Shown here: one piece after another, positions 40,949 to 50,137 of the stretch | How positions within the stretch are numbered: the first letter of the stretch is position 1 | How the letters are laid out: each line of letters begins with the position of its first letter | Origin: a bacterium | GTDB lineage: Bacteria; Bacteroidota; Bacteroidia; Flavobacteriales_D; Sanyastnellaceae | Direction: 5' to 3' | DNA: 64,000 nt | Assembly: GCA_029979565.1 (NCBI GenBank) | Contig: JAPOHG010000002.1 | Coordinates: forward strand, 62,001-126,000 | Position numbers and translations under genes: made by a program | The notes under the pieces: generated by a model | What the model was told of the DNA's origin: nothing | The model's database searches: none | What the model saw: only the letters and a program-made list of their open reading frames with translations

Positions 40949-43756
40949 ATGAGAAAACTACTCCTTTCTTTTGTTTTTGCGGCGACGTGTTCGCTGGCAA
41001 TGGCACAATTGTTTTCCAATGCCTCCTCGGTACTTCCCGGTGATTACAACAGCGGCAACTGCGTCGGCTTCACAGACATGGATAACGATGGCTTGGATGA
41101 CATCATTGTTTTGGACCAATCCAAAACCGTAAAAATTCTGTATCAAGACGCATCCGGTGGCTTCATTGAGGTGGACTACGGAAATGTATCCAACAGCAAT
41201 CAATGGGGAATGACCATCGGTGATTACGACAACGATGGGCACAAGGATGTGTTCTCAGGCGGCGCGTACGACGGCGTACACGTGAAGCACATTGACGCTG
41301 TAGGGAGCTGGAGTGATATGGATCTCGAGAATGGTTCCATGTTCATGCAAGCATGCAATTTTGCCGACATCGACAACGACGGTCAACTTGATGCCTTTGG
41401 CTGCCATGACGATGCCCTGTCGCGCATGTGGAAAGGGAACGGCAGCGATTTGGATATCGATGCCACCTTGATTGATTTAACCAATTACGATTTCTCCGAT
41501 TACCCCAACACCGACCACAGCGGAAACTACGGCACGGTGTTCAGTGATTTCGATCAGGATGGCGATGTGGATTTAACCATTGCCAAGTGCCGCCAATTCG
41601 TGAACGATCCCTTTGATCCGCGTCGCGTCAATCAAATTTGGTTGAACAACGGAGATGGCACCTTCTCAGAAGTGGCCGAAGAACGAGGATTGGTGTTGAA
41701 CGAGCAGAGCTGGACCGTAGATTATGCAGATTATGATAACGACGGAGACTTTGACTGCTTCTTAACCAATCACTCCACCACCATGACGTTGTTGGAGAAC
41801 GACGGCAACGGCTATTTCAGCGATGTAACGGTACAAGCTGGTCTGGACTTCAGTGGCTTTGCATTGCAGGCGAAGATGGCGGACTTTGACAACGACGGAT
41901 TCGTGGATGTCATCGTGTCGGGCGGGGTGCACCGCTATTATCGCAACAACGGGGACGGTACGTTCACCCAGGACAATCCGTTTACGGCAGGGGATACCAT
42001 GCACAGCTTTGCCATCGGTGACGTCAACCGAGACGGGTCCATTGATGTATATGCCAGCTACGGCAACGGCTACAATTCACCGGACAATGGAAACGATGAT
42101 ATTTTGTGGCTCAACACCGGCAACGACAATCACTGGATTGCGTTCGATTTAGAGGGCATTGTATCAAACAAAGACGCCGTGGGAACAACGGTGGTGTTGA
42201 CGGGCGATTTCGGTACGATGATTCGAGAAGTGCGAGCCGGTGAGAGCTATGGCATCACGAACACCTTTGCCTGCATGTTTGGTTTGGGAGCGCATGAGGC
42301 CGTTGAAACGGCGACCATCAAATGGCCAAGCGGGATGGAAACGACCATCGAAAACCCAGCGATAGACCAATACCACAATTTCTTGGAAGCGCCTTGCATG
42401 ACGACGGTTGAGCTGACGGTTCCTTCAGAAATGGTGCTTTGCCCGGGCGAAACGTTGGAATTGGTGGTCAATGGCGAATTTGAAACGTACGATTGGTCCA
42501 ACGGAGCTTCAACCCCGTCCATTGAGGTGGGAGAAGCAGGCATGTACAGCGTTGTCGTGTACGATGCTGAGGGATGTGCAGCCATTTCGGAATCCGTTGC
42601 TGTCGACGTCATCACGCCACAAGCGCCAGAGGTGCAAGTCATTGGCGACCTCACCTTCTGTGCAGGAAATGCGGTAGAATTCATTGGCCCGAATGGGACG
42701 GAATGGACGTGGTCCAACGGCGAAACAACGCAGAGCATTACGGTCACTGAATCCGGAGCATATTCATTGATTTTGGTGGATGAGTGCGGAAACGACAACC
42801 CTTCCGAATCGTTCGTTGTAGAGGTTTTGGAAGCACCTGAAGTTCCCACCATTACGGTTCCCGAAGTAATCAATGCGGATGAGCCTTTCACGCTAACCTC
42901 GTCCTCTGCATCAACCCGATGGTATGATGATGAGCTGGCGGTCAATCCGCTGTTCATTGGCGACACCTACGAGACGTCTGTATCCGCCACAACAACTTTG
43001 TGGGTCGAAGACATCAATGATTCAGGACTGGAAGAAGGCAACGGTGGCCGAATGGGTATGGGCCAGGGTCAATACCACGACAACAGCGTCCGATGGCTGC
43101 TGTTTGATGCCTACCAAGACCTCGTCATTCACACGGTGGATGTGTATGCCAACGGGGAAGGAGAAAGAGAAATTGGTGTTATTGACTCGGATGGAAATGT
43201 GATTGCATCTGGCGTCTTTGACTTGGCCAATGGATTGAACACATTAACGTTGGACTTTGAAGTTCCAGAAGGCACCAATTACGGATTGCGGTCTTTCGCA
43301 GACAATCCGCAGTTATGGCGTGATGGACCGGGAACGGACATGGCGTACCCTTATGAATTAGGCTCATTGGGATCCATCACGCAAAGCACGGCGGGTGGTA
43401 ACAATGCGACCAATTATTACTACTTCTTCTACAATTGGGTCGTGCAAACGCCGTTCGATGGGTGTCCATCTGACCGCGTTCCTGTGACCATCACGGTGGT
43501 CGGTTTGGACGAAGCTGCTGAAGCTTTACAAGCTGTATTCCCGAACCCATCATCAGGTACGATTCAACTCATTGCCCGTCCGTCTTTTGCATCGGCTGAA
43601 TGGACATTGCTCAATAACGTGGGACAAAGGGTGGCTTCTGGACAACTCAACGGTACGGTCAATTCCTTGGATTTGACGAACCATGCAGTTGGCCAATACA
43701 TGCTGCAAGTGCGCAACGAGAAGGAGGTGCACACCGTAAAGCTCATCATTGAGTAA
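40949..43756 (+). CDS. FG-GAP/UnbV repeat protein with type A T9SS sorting domain
   Basis: Secreted protein of about 935 residues from the ATG at 40949 (MRKLLLSFVFAATCSLAMAQ); the TTG at 40934 is unlikely. The N-terminal half is a beta-propeller of FG-GAP/VCBS repeats (DMDNDGLDDIIVLD, DYDNDGHKDVFSGG, DFDQDGDVDLTIAK, DYDNDGDFDCF, DFDNDGFVDVIVSG) with calcium DxDxDG loops. An ASPIC/UnbV module follows (AVGTTVVLTGDFGTMIREVRAGESYG...IKWPSG), then Ig-like domains with WSNGETTQSITV, and a C-terminal type A sorting domain (VFPNPSSGTIQL...VHTVKLIIE). Likely a surface or released adhesin. A strong terminator follows. Confidence 0.9.
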   Translation: MRKLLLSFVFAATCSLAMAQLFSNASSVLPGDYNSGNCVGFTDMDNDGLDDIIVLDQSKTVKILYQDASGGFIEVDYGNVSNSNQWGMTIGDYDNDGHKDVFSGGAYDGVHVKHIDAVGSWSDMDLENGSMFMQACNFADIDNDGQLDAFGCHDDALSRMWKGNGSDLDIDATLIDLTNYDFSDYPNTDHSGNYGTVFSDFDQDGDVDLTIAKCRQFVNDPFDPRRVNQIWLNNGDGTFSEVAEERGLVLNEQSWTVDYADYDNDGDFDCFLTNHSTTMTLLENDGNGYFSDVTVQAGLDFSGFALQAKMADFDNDGFVDVIVSGGVHRYYRNNGDGTFTQDNPFTAGDTMHSFAIGDVNRDGSIDVYASYGNGYNSPDNGNDDILWLNTGNDNHWIAFDLEGIVSNKDAVGTTVVLTGDFGTMIREVRAGESYGITNTFACMFGLGAHEAVETATIKWPSGMETTIENPAIDQYHNFLEAPCMTTVELTVPSEMVLCPGETLELVVNGEFETYDWSNGASTPSIEVGEAGMYSVVVYDAEGCAAISESVAVDVITPQAPEVQVIGDLTFCAGNAVEFIGPNGTEWTWSNGETTQSITVTESGAYSLILVDECGNDNPSESFVVEVLEAPEVPTITVPEVINADEPFTLTSSSASTRWYDDELAVNPLFIGDTYETSVSATTTLWVEDINDSGLEEGNGGRMGMGQGQYHDNSVRWLLFDAYQDLVIHTVDVYANGEGEREIGVIDSDGNVIASGVFDLANGLNTLTLDFEVPEGTNYGLRSFADNPQLWRDGPGTDMAYPYELGSLGSITQSTAGGNNATNYYYFFYNWVVQTPFDGCPSDRVPVTITVVGLDEAAEALQAVFPNPSSGTIQLIARPSFASAEWTLLNNVGQRVASGQLNGTVNSLDLTNHAVGQYMLQVRNEKEVHTVKLIIE

Positions 43757-43780
43757 TCACCTTAATCCATTGGAAGAAAT

Positions 43781-43808
43781 AGCGGTGGCTTCGGCCACCG
43801 CTTTTTTT
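43781..43808 (+). terminator. Strong intrinsic terminator with UUCG tetraloop
   Basis: A 9-bp stem (AGCGGTGGC/GCCACCGCT) closed by TTCG and followed by a run of T (TTTTTTTA). It ends the FG-GAP gene and lies between it and the convergent yigZ gene. Confidence 0.92.
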
Positions 43809-43816
43809 ATGCTTGG

Positions 43817-44419
43817 TTATGAGTCGATATGGCAACCGTACAGATCGTCCAAGGCTCGGTGAAGGGCTGGATACGCTGAAGACCGAACGCTTAATTGCAC
43901 TGCACAGGAATCGGTGAATGTCTGACCTACGACTCGGGCGTGATGCTTTTCGCTCAGTGCCATGACCGATCCAAGCAAATCGTACGCGCAGCGAACGGAA
44001 ATCGATTCTTCAATGTAACGCTGAACAATCTTACCGTTCGCGATGGCCATGTGCGTGGCCGTTCGATACGCATCAATCAGGCCACCTACTCCCAGCTTGG
44101 TTCCTCCAAAGTACCGCACAACCACGCCGAGGCAATTCGTGATTTCCTTCGACTTGAGTGCGCCGAGAATCGGGGGTCCTGCACTGTTGGCAGGTTCTCC
44201 ATCATCCGACGCACGCCAATCATCACCAACCGGTCCGAGTCTATACGCGTAGGCATGGTGCCTTGCGTCGTGGTGTTTTTTTCGCAATGCTTCGAGGTGG
44301 GCTTTCACATGTTCAACGTTCTCAATCGGGAAGACGTACCCAAAATGCTTGGACCCCTTCACCTTGTACATTGCTTCGGCAGGAGCCTCCAGGGTGTTGA
44401 AAGCGTCGTCTCCTCCCAT
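43817..44419 (-). CDS. YigZ/IMPACT family protein
   Basis: 200 residues from the ATG at 44419, which overlaps the upstream dehydratase stop as ATGA. The family signature is DDGEPANSAGPPIL (about 74-87) and VVVRYFGGTKLGVGGL (about 99-114), as in E. coli YigZ. Eukaryotic IMPACT relates to GCN2 regulation; the bacterial role is not settled, though translation-linked functions have been suggested. The coupling to a polysaccharide dehydratase gene looks coincidental to its function. Confidence 0.88.
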   Translation of the reverse strand: MGGDDAFNTLEAPAEAMYKVKGSKHFGYVFPIENVEHVKAHLEALRKKHHDARHHAYAYRLGPVGDDWRASDDGEPANSAGPPILGALKSKEITNCLGVVVRYFGGTKLGVGGLIDAYRTATHMAIANGKIVQRYIEESISVRCAYDLLGSVMALSEKHHARVVGQTFTDSCAVQLSVRSSAYPALHRALDDLYGCHIDS

Positions 44420-46263
44420 CAACCGTTGTATTCTGGAATGAGCAGAGCAAGCAACTCTCGGGTCGCAATGTGATTGCCTTGGTTTTGCGCCAGGGCATCA
44501 ATGGCTTCCATGTTAGTCGCCGAAAGGGTACCGGGAGTTTGTGCCCGCATGATCTTTTCATGATGCGTGGGCAACAGGGATTCTTGCTTGGAAAGCAATT
44601 CTTCGTGCATTTTCTCGCCCGGTCGCAGTCCGGTGATGACCACTTCAATATCCCTTCCAGCTTCCATCCCTGCCAAAGCAATCATTTTGTTGGCGAGGTC
44701 GAGAATGCGAATCGACTCGCCCATGTCGAACACGAATACATTGTTCTTCTCTCCAATTGCAGAAGCCTCAAGCACGAGGGATACCGCTTCGGGTATGGTC
44801 ATAAAGTACCGGGTTACTTCGGAATCAGTGACCGTTATCGGGCCGCCGCGCTCGATTTGCTCTTTGAACAAGGGGATTACTGAACCGTTGCTGCCCAGTA
44901 CGTTACCAAACCGCGTAATGACACATCGAATGTTGGATTTGGAGCCCTCATGAAGAACGAGCAACTCAGCCAGTCGCTTCGTACATCCCATGACGCTTGT
45001 CGGATTCACGGCTTTGTCCGTAGAGATCATGACAAAGCGATCGCATCCAGCGGCAATGGAGGCGCGTAATGCACGCTGTGTGCCAAGCACGTTTGTTTCG
45101 AAGGCTTGCCACGGCTGTTTTTCCATCAGTGGAACGTGTTTATAAGCAGCGGCGTGAAAAACGACATCAGGCGCAAAGGCTACAAGCGTCTCCGTGAGTT
45201 GTTTGCTGTCGCGGATGTCGCCGACTTGCAGGTCGACGGCATCTTGGCCCCCTGTTCGATTGAGCTCCACATGCAAGTCGTGCAGGGGCGTCTCGGCTTG
45301 GTCAATGGCTAATACAGCGGAGGGGCGATGGATAAGCACCTGGCGAACAATCTCTGAGCCGATGGAGCCTGCGGCACCTGTAATGCAGATGCGTTTTCCC
45401 GCGATGCTGCTTTCCGCAGCTTCTGCGGATAAAGAAATGGGGGTCCTGCCCAGGAGGTCTTCGATGTTCAACTCGCGAATCTGTCCAACAGACAGCTCTC
45501 CATTGATCCATTTGTCAACAGGCGGAACGTCCAATGGTCGCACGCCGTGCTTAAGCGCGAGGTCCACCATGCTGCGCCTGCGTTCCCTGCTTAAGTTTTG
45601 AATGCTCAGGATGACTCGGTCGACACCGCCGCGCATGAACAAGCGTTCAGCTTCGTCCGCATTGAATACATCCACACCTTCTAGCTTCTTGCCCACTTTG
45701 CTGCGGTCATCATCAATAAAAGCCACGACCCGCATACTCGAGTCGCCAAGTTCCCGGTCGATCGTGTGCTTTGCGATGAGCCCCGCTTCACCGGCGCCGA
45801 AAATGGCCACGAGGGTCTGGGCACCTGGCACCCTTCGGTTGTAGACATACAGCCACTTCACAAACCAGCGTCCGGAAATCATGGCTCCAGACGCGATGAG
45901 CCATTCAATGCCGATAATGGAAAACGGAATGAGATAGGAACCGTCTCCCCAAGCAGCGACTGCCACGTTTGCAGCCACGAAACAAGTGCTTCCTACTAGA
46001 TTCGAAATCAACAACCGCCGGGCATCAGCTAGCCCTGTGTGTCGGATAATCCCAGCGTAGGTTCGAAAGGCCAAGGCACTCCCTAAGCGAACGGCCAAGA
46101 AAATTGGCAAGAATGCCTTCCAAACGGTCCATTCGTTGGTGGGAATCGCGAATTCGAAACGAAGCAGGGCTGCAGCATACAGCGCAAAGACGGCAATGCT
46201 GAGGTCAATGCCCGTAACAATCCATCGCGGCGCATGGGATTGGGGGAGCATTCCTTTGAACAT
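44419..46263 (-). CDS. Membrane nucleotide-sugar 4,6-dehydratase/epimerase (CapD/WbpM type)
   Basis: 614 residues. Four N-terminal transmembrane segments (about 18-140), then a Rossmann domain (IFGAGEAGLIAKHTI, about 155-170) and an extended SDR domain with TGAAGSIGSEIVRQ. The catalytic S-x-M-x3-K of this group is in VMGCTKRLAE, with upstream MISTDKAVNPTS. It probably makes a UDP-4-keto-6-deoxy-hexose for surface glycan, from UDP-GlcNAc by analogy with WbpM/FlaA1. No other glycan genes are adjacent. The stop overlaps yigZ. Confidence 0.9.
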   Translation of the reverse strand: MFKGMLPQSHAPRWIVTGIDLSIAVFALYAAALLRFEFAIPTNEWTVWKAFLPIFLAVRLGSALAFRTYAGIIRHTGLADARRLLISNLVGSTCFVAANVAVAAWGDGSYLIPFSIIGIEWLIASGAMISGRWFVKWLYVYNRRVPGAQTLVAIFGAGEAGLIAKHTIDRELGDSSMRVVAFIDDDRSKVGKKLEGVDVFNADEAERLFMRGGVDRVILSIQNLSRERRRSMVDLALKHGVRPLDVPPVDKWINGELSVGQIRELNIEDLLGRTPISLSAEAAESSIAGKRICITGAAGSIGSEIVRQVLIHRPSAVLAIDQAETPLHDLHVELNRTGGQDAVDLQVGDIRDSKQLTETLVAFAPDVVFHAAAYKHVPLMEKQPWQAFETNVLGTQRALRASIAAGCDRFVMISTDKAVNPTSVMGCTKRLAELLVLHEGSKSNIRCVITRFGNVLGSNGSVIPLFKEQIERGGPITVTDSEVTRYFMTIPEAVSLVLEASAIGEKNNVFVFDMGESIRILDLANKMIALAGMEAGRDIEVVITGLRPGEKMHEELLSKQESLLPTHHEKIMRAQTPGTLSATNMEAIDALAQNQGNHIATRELLALLIPEYNG

Positions 46264-46274
46264 TCAGGTGGATT

Positions 46275-47018
46275 TTACCCTTCGAAGCAAAGCGAAAGAA
46301 TGAAAGAACGGGTTTTGAGCGATTGCAAAGGCGCTGAATACCGGCTTTCATCTGGAATCAGAATGTTGCGGTTGCCCAGCTCAAATTTACCCTCAATGCT
46401 GAATTTGAAAAAAGGGAGGAAAACGTCCACTCCAGCACCCAGATCAATGGAACTGTTGCCCGATTCCAGACGTAGGATGAAGTCACTTGCCAATTGTTGG
46501 TTTGTTTCTTCTTGTGACTGCATGTCTTTGCTGAATTTTCCTCCGACCAACGCATACGCGGCAAAGTTTCCTACCCGGTCTGTTCGCAATTTGATGAGCA
46601 ACGGGAAATTCAAGTATACGGATTCCGTTCTTCGAACCTTTAATTCTGATTCGCCATCCTTTTCGAATCGATACTCCAAGGATCGGTCTTGAAAGGATAG
46701 TCCTGGAATGAATCGTACATGGAAATTCTTCGTGGCATCCCACGATGCCACCAAGCCCAAGTTGAACCCTGCCTGGGGTTGATTGACGATGGCTTGAAGG
46801 CTATCACTGAAACTGTAATCTGGGGTGAGCGTCAGGTTGAAGTCCGATCGATTGCCTGACAGCGCAAATCCAAAATGGTACTTTTTCGTGTCGAATGCGG
46901 CGAGGTTCTTTCGACCTTGTTGTGCAGCAATCGGCCCAACCGAAGCAAGCAAGGCGATTCCTAAAATCAAGAGTTGTTGACCTTGAGCAGCTTTGTAAGG
47001 GAAGGCAGAGAATCGCAT
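46275..47018 (-). CDS. PorT-like outer-membrane beta-barrel protein
   Basis: 247 residues from the ATG at 47018 (MRFSAFPYKAAQGQQLLILGIALLASVGPIAAQ signal). The mature part reads KKYHFGFALSGNRSDFNL...QPQAGFNLGLVASWDATKNFHVRFIPGLSFQDRSLEYRF, similar to PorT, a T9SS accessory barrel of the outer membrane. Strands with alternating hydrophobic residues fill the rest and the end is SFILSLCFEG. PorT may be needed for T9SS function; whether this is the true PorT or a relative cannot be told here. Confidence 0.8.
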   Translation of the reverse strand: MRFSAFPYKAAQGQQLLILGIALLASVGPIAAQQGRKNLAAFDTKKYHFGFALSGNRSDFNLTLTPDYSFSDSLQAIVNQPQAGFNLGLVASWDATKNFHVRFIPGLSFQDRSLEYRFEKDGESELKVRRTESVYLNFPLLIKLRTDRVGNFAAYALVGGKFSKDMQSQEETNQQLASDFILRLESGNSSIDLGAGVDVFLPFFKFSIEGKFELGNRNILIPDESRYSAPLQSLKTRSFILSLCFEG

Positions 47019-47068
47019 TGGACGGGATTGCAAGGTAAATCTACGAACGGAATTTCACCTTCGTTATT

Positions 47069-47617
47069 TCAGGGTGGGCTTCCGTTCCAAATCCGCGGCA
47101 TGGCGGCGGCAAACAATGCAGAAATTACAGCTGCGGCAAAAATCCACACCAGAAGGACGGTGCCAATGAAGAACAGGGGGGAGAAAAAGACCTCAATGGT
47201 TGCGACTTGTTGGGCGTAGATTTCATCGGCAGATTGGCTGGCCAGACCTGCGTTTGTGCCATACATGGCGTTCAAGGCATTGGAATCATTCACAAATGCT
47301 TCTAGGAGCTCCAATTGCGCTGCTTTGCGCTGGTTGATGGTCTCAGGGACGAAGATGTAATACCATATTCCCATGGAAGAAGACAGCAGAACACTGTACA
47401 AAACTGCTGCTTTAGCGATCTCCTTCCAGCGCTCAAGAAAAGGGGATTTATCCTTGTGCTCGTAACCGAGGAGGGCAGCAATCCCAATGACACAAGCTAG
47501 GTTCAGAAAAATGCCGGCTTGATTGGACTGTTCCCAGGTCCACGTGCCGAGACCGTAGAGTTTAATGGCAAACCAGAGGGCGATGCCCGTTGCGAAGACC
47601 AGCCGGATTTTAGCCAT
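47069..47617 (-). CDS. Four-pass membrane protein, DUF4199-like
   Basis: 182 residues with four hydrophobic segments: about 4-22, 34-51, 70-91 and 144-175, with a charged loop [20 protein letters not shown] between. The topology and size match DUF4199 proteins of Bacteroidota, which have no known function, but the family call is a weak guess. The start overlaps the rho stop by 8 bases, so it is co-translated with rho. Confidence 0.6.
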   Translation of the reverse strand: MAKIRLVFATGIALWFAIKLYGLGTWTWEQSNQAGIFLNLACVIGIAALLGYEHKDKSPFLERWKEIAKAAVLYSVLLSSSMGIWYYIFVPETINQRKAAQLELLEAFVNDSNALNAMYGTNAGLASQSADEIYAQQVATIEVFFSPLFFIGTVLLVWIFAAAVISALFAAAMPRIWNGSPP

Positions 47618-49349
47618 TCATGGAGGTTAGGAATTCCTCGTTGCTTCGGGTTTGTTCCATACGCTCCTTCATGAATTCCATGGCTTCGATGGGGTTCATA
47701 TCTGCAAGGTGCTTGCGCAAAATCCAGATGCGCTGCAAGGTCTCTTTATCCAAGAGCAAGTCTTCACGACGCGTTCCAGAGGTCAAGATGTCAATTGCAG
47801 GATAAATGCGGCGGTTGGAAATGCGACGGTCGAGTTGCAACTCCATATTACCGGTGCCTTTGAATTCCTCGAAAATCACCTCGTCCATCTTCGATCCGGT
47901 CTCTGTGAGTGCCGTTGCAATGATGGAGAGCGAGCCGCCGTTTTCGATGTTCCGAGCAGCTCCGAAGAACCGCTTGGGCTTCTGAAGAGCATTCGCTTCA
48001 ACACCACCGCTCAGAATTTTGCCTGAGCTGGGTGAAACGGTATTGTAGGCCCTCGCCAATCGCGTGATGGAATCAAGGAGAATACACACATCATGTCCGC
48101 ATTCAACCATGCGCTTGGCTTTTTCCAAAACAAGGTTGGCGATGCGTACGTGCCGGTCTGCAGGTTCATCAAACGTTGAGGCTATAACCTCTGCATTTAC
48201 GCTGCGCTTCATGTCCGTCACTTCTTCGGGACGCTCATCGATGAGCAAAATCAACAGGTACACTTCGGGGTGGTTCAAGGCGATGGCGTTGGCCACGTCT
48301 TTGAGCAAGGTCGTCTTACCGGTTTTCGGTTGTGAAACCAACATGCCCCGTTGGCCTTTTCCGACAGGAGCAAAGAGGTCCATCAGGCGGGTGCTGATGT
48401 TGCCTCCGCGCGTGCTCAAATTGAACCGTTCTTGGGGGAACAAAGGGGTTAAGAATTTGAAAGGAATGCGATCCCGGACCCATTCAGGTGAACGCCCATT
48501 GATGCTCATTACATCGATCAGTGGATAGAATTTCTCTCCGATTCGCGGCGGTCTAACCTTGGCGATAACCGTGTCTCCCGTTTGAAGCGAAAATTGCTTG
48601 ATCTGTCGGGAGGTGACATAAACGTCATCCGGTGAATTGAGGTAATTGTAATCCGCGGAACGCAAGAAACCATAGCCTTCTTGTTGAATTTCGAGCACAC
48701 CTTCAGCGGTGATAATGCCATCGAAATTGAAGCCATGTTCTTCCGGCTCGCTCAAGAATTTGTCTCGGTTATTGCGTCGATCATTGCGTCGATCGCTGTT
48801 GCGTCGGTCGTTGTTGCGGTCATTATTACGTCGATCGTTGTTGCGGTCGTTGCGTCGGTCGTTATTGCGGCGATCGTTGTTGCGTTCGCTGCGGTCGTTA
48901 CGTCGGTCGCTGTCACGCTCGTTTCGACGTTCCTGGCCTTTCTCTTCATTGGGACCATCCTTGCCTTCTGTCGGTGCAGGAGCGTCGGATGACTCCTCAG
49001 CGGCCTTTCGGCGGGCTCGTCGTTCTCGGATGGCGTCTCCTGGCTTGCGTTCCTTTTTTTCTTCGGAAGCACCGGATGCCTCTTTGGAATTCTTTTCGCG
49101 GGATTCTTCAGAGGAAGGGGCATCCGACTTTTTGGCTCGGGGATTGCGCGTGCGCTTGCCCTTGTCATCTTCTTTTTTTGCTTTGGCGGGAGCCTTTTTC
49201 GCAGCGGCCGGTTGCAATGCTTGTTCGTCCAAGATGCTGTAAACCAAATCTTGTTTTTTCAGCTTCTCAGCACGTGCAACGCCGAGTTTTTTCGCAATTT
49301 CCTTCAGTTCAAGAACCTTCTTTGCGTTCAATTCAATGATGTCGTACAT
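47610..49349 (-). CDS. rho: Transcription termination factor Rho, extended
   Basis: Hexameric RNA helicase that ends transcription at many sites. 579 residues against 419 in E. coli. The N-terminal helical domain ([21 protein letters not shown]) is followed by a 150-residue insert, first Lys/Glu-rich and then about 55 residues of Arg/Asn/Asp ([14 protein letters not shown] type). The RNA-binding cold-shock domain has [12 protein letters not shown], the ATPase domain has [10 protein letters not shown] (Walker A), [12 protein letters not shown], and the R-loop region [15 protein letters not shown]. The insert probably makes RNA contacts or drives condensation. It is followed by an overlapping membrane-protein gene. 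Confidence 0.95.
   Translation of the reverse strand: MYDIIELNAKKVLELKEIAKKLGVARAEKLKKQDLVYSILDEQALQPAAAKKAPAKAKKEDDKGKRTRNPRAKKSDAPSSEESREKNSKEASGASEEKKERKPGDAIRERRARRKAAEESSDAPAPTEGKDGPNEEKGQERRNERDSDRRNDRSERNNDRRNNDRRNDRNNDRRNNDRNNDRRNSDRRNDRRNNRDKFLSEPEEHGFNFDGIITAEGVLEIQQEGYGFLRSADYNYLNSPDDVYVTSRQIKQFSLQTGDTVIAKVRPPRIGEKFYPLIDVMSINGRSPEWVRDRIPFKFLTPLFPQERFNLSTRGGNISTRLMDLFAPVGKGQRGMLVSQPKTGKTTLLKDVANAIALNHPEVYLLILLIDERPEEVTDMKRSVNAEVIASTFDEPADRHVRIANLVLEKAKRMVECGHDVCILLDSITRLARAYNTVSPSSGKILSGGVEANALQKPKRFFGAARNIENGGSLSIIATALTETGSKMDEVIFEEFKGTGNMELQLDRRISNRRIYPAIDILTSGTRREDLLLDKETLQRIWILRKHLADMNPIEAMEFMKERMEQTRSNEEFLTSMNG
48765..48930 (-). repeat. Low-complexity Arg/Asn/Asp repeat coding region in rho
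   Basis: About 55 codons made of short imperfect repeats (CGT/CGA, AAC/AAT, GAC) coding for alternating RN, DR and NND units. The same stretch gives long open frames on the opposite strand, which are artefacts. Slippage in this region could change the length between strains. Confidence 0.8.
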
Positions 49350-49450
49350 CCAGTATGTGTGTGTAATCTTGTTAGGTGCATCTACGCTTTTAGCAAGTTC
49401 CTGTTTCCGATTGGGAAACGATGACTCAGAAAGTGTTTAGGGAAAAGATT

Positions 49451-49469
49451 GCTGTACCTCGTGTACAGC
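49451..49469 (-). terminator. Possible weak terminator downstream of the YfcE-like gene
   Basis: A perfect 7-bp stem GCTGTAC/GTACAGC with a 5-base loop, followed on the minus strand by AATCTTTTCCC. It lies between the YfcE-like gene stop and rho. A second hairpin (GTTTCC/GGAAAC at 49403-49419) is nearer rho and could belong to the rho leader. Confidence 0.4.
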
Positions 49470-49511
49470 CTGCATGCCTGCTCCTCGCATAGACGTTACA
49501 AGTATACGCAA

Positions 49512-50045
49512 TTATTCTTTGTTTGGCGCATTTTTCAATCGGTCGCCGAGTTCAACCACGTGCATTTGATCCAGATGACCCCTGGCAATGCTGAATTTTA
49601 CCAATGTTCGTGTCCGGTGAAAACCGTGCAAGCCTGCGGCCCCCGGGTTCACGTACAGTCCTCCAAAGCTCTCGTCGCGCTGTACCTTGAGCAGGTGGCT
49701 GTGGCCACAGATGAATACATCGGGACGGTTGGCATCCAAAAGGCGACGAATTCCCTTGGCATACCTGCCAGGCCGACCGCCAATGTGGGTCATGCAAAAC
49801 CGCACCCCTTGAATCTCCCAATGCAGGATTTCATCGGTTTCGGAACGCATCTTGTGATCGTCGATGTTGCCGAATACCACCCGGAGTTTGACATTGAGTT
49901 GCTGCATGGCATCCAGAACAGACAGGCTCCCAACGTCACCGGCGTGCCAAATCTCGTCGCAACCTGACAAATGATGTGTCATGCGCTCGTCCCAATGGCT
50001 GTGCGTATCCGATAACAACCCAATGTGAACGGTGTCCTTCGGCAT
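49512..50045 (-). CDS. YfcE/MJ0936-family metallophosphoesterase
   Basis: 177 residues from the ATG at 50045 (MPKDTVHIGLLSDTHSHWD). The longer track frame enters the divergent gene. Metal-binding motifs in order: SDTH (about 13-16), GDVG, GNIDD, TH and GHSH (about 119-122), all in place. These enzymes are phosphodiesterases of uncertain natural substrate (E. coli YfcE shows phosphodiesterase activity on model substrates). It is divergent from the OmpA-family gene across a 92-base promoter region. Confidence 0.9.
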   Translation of the reverse strand: MPKDTVHIGLLSDTHSHWDERMTHHLSGCDEIWHAGDVGSLSVLDAMQQLNVKLRVVFGNIDDHKMRSETDEILHWEIQGVRFCMTHIGGRPGRYAKGIRRLLDANRPDVFICGHSHLLKVQRDESFGGLYVNPGAAGLHGFHRTRTLVKFSIARGHLDQMHVVELGDRLKNAPNKE

Positions 50046-50049
50046 GGTG

Positions 50050-50079
50050 TTTGGTTTGGTGCAAGGAAGCCTATTTTCG
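50050..50079 (+). promoter_or_regulatory. Candidate promoter of the PorE-like gene
   Basis: TTTG at 50050-50053 and TATTTTCG at 50072-50079, spaced by 18 bases, fit the Bacteroidota promoter pattern with one mismatch in the -7 element. The predicted start site near 50086 supports the ATG at 50138 and disfavours the one at 50084. Confidence 0.4.
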
Positions 50080-50137
50080 GAACATGTACAAGGACCAATC
50101 TGCCCACAAATCCATTGCATTTCATCTTGTGAAACAC

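Noticed and set aside
48709-49242. Long Arg/Ser/Leu-rich plus-strand frames opposite rho
   Set aside because: They arise from the low-complexity tract coding for Arg-Asn-Asp on the real strand.
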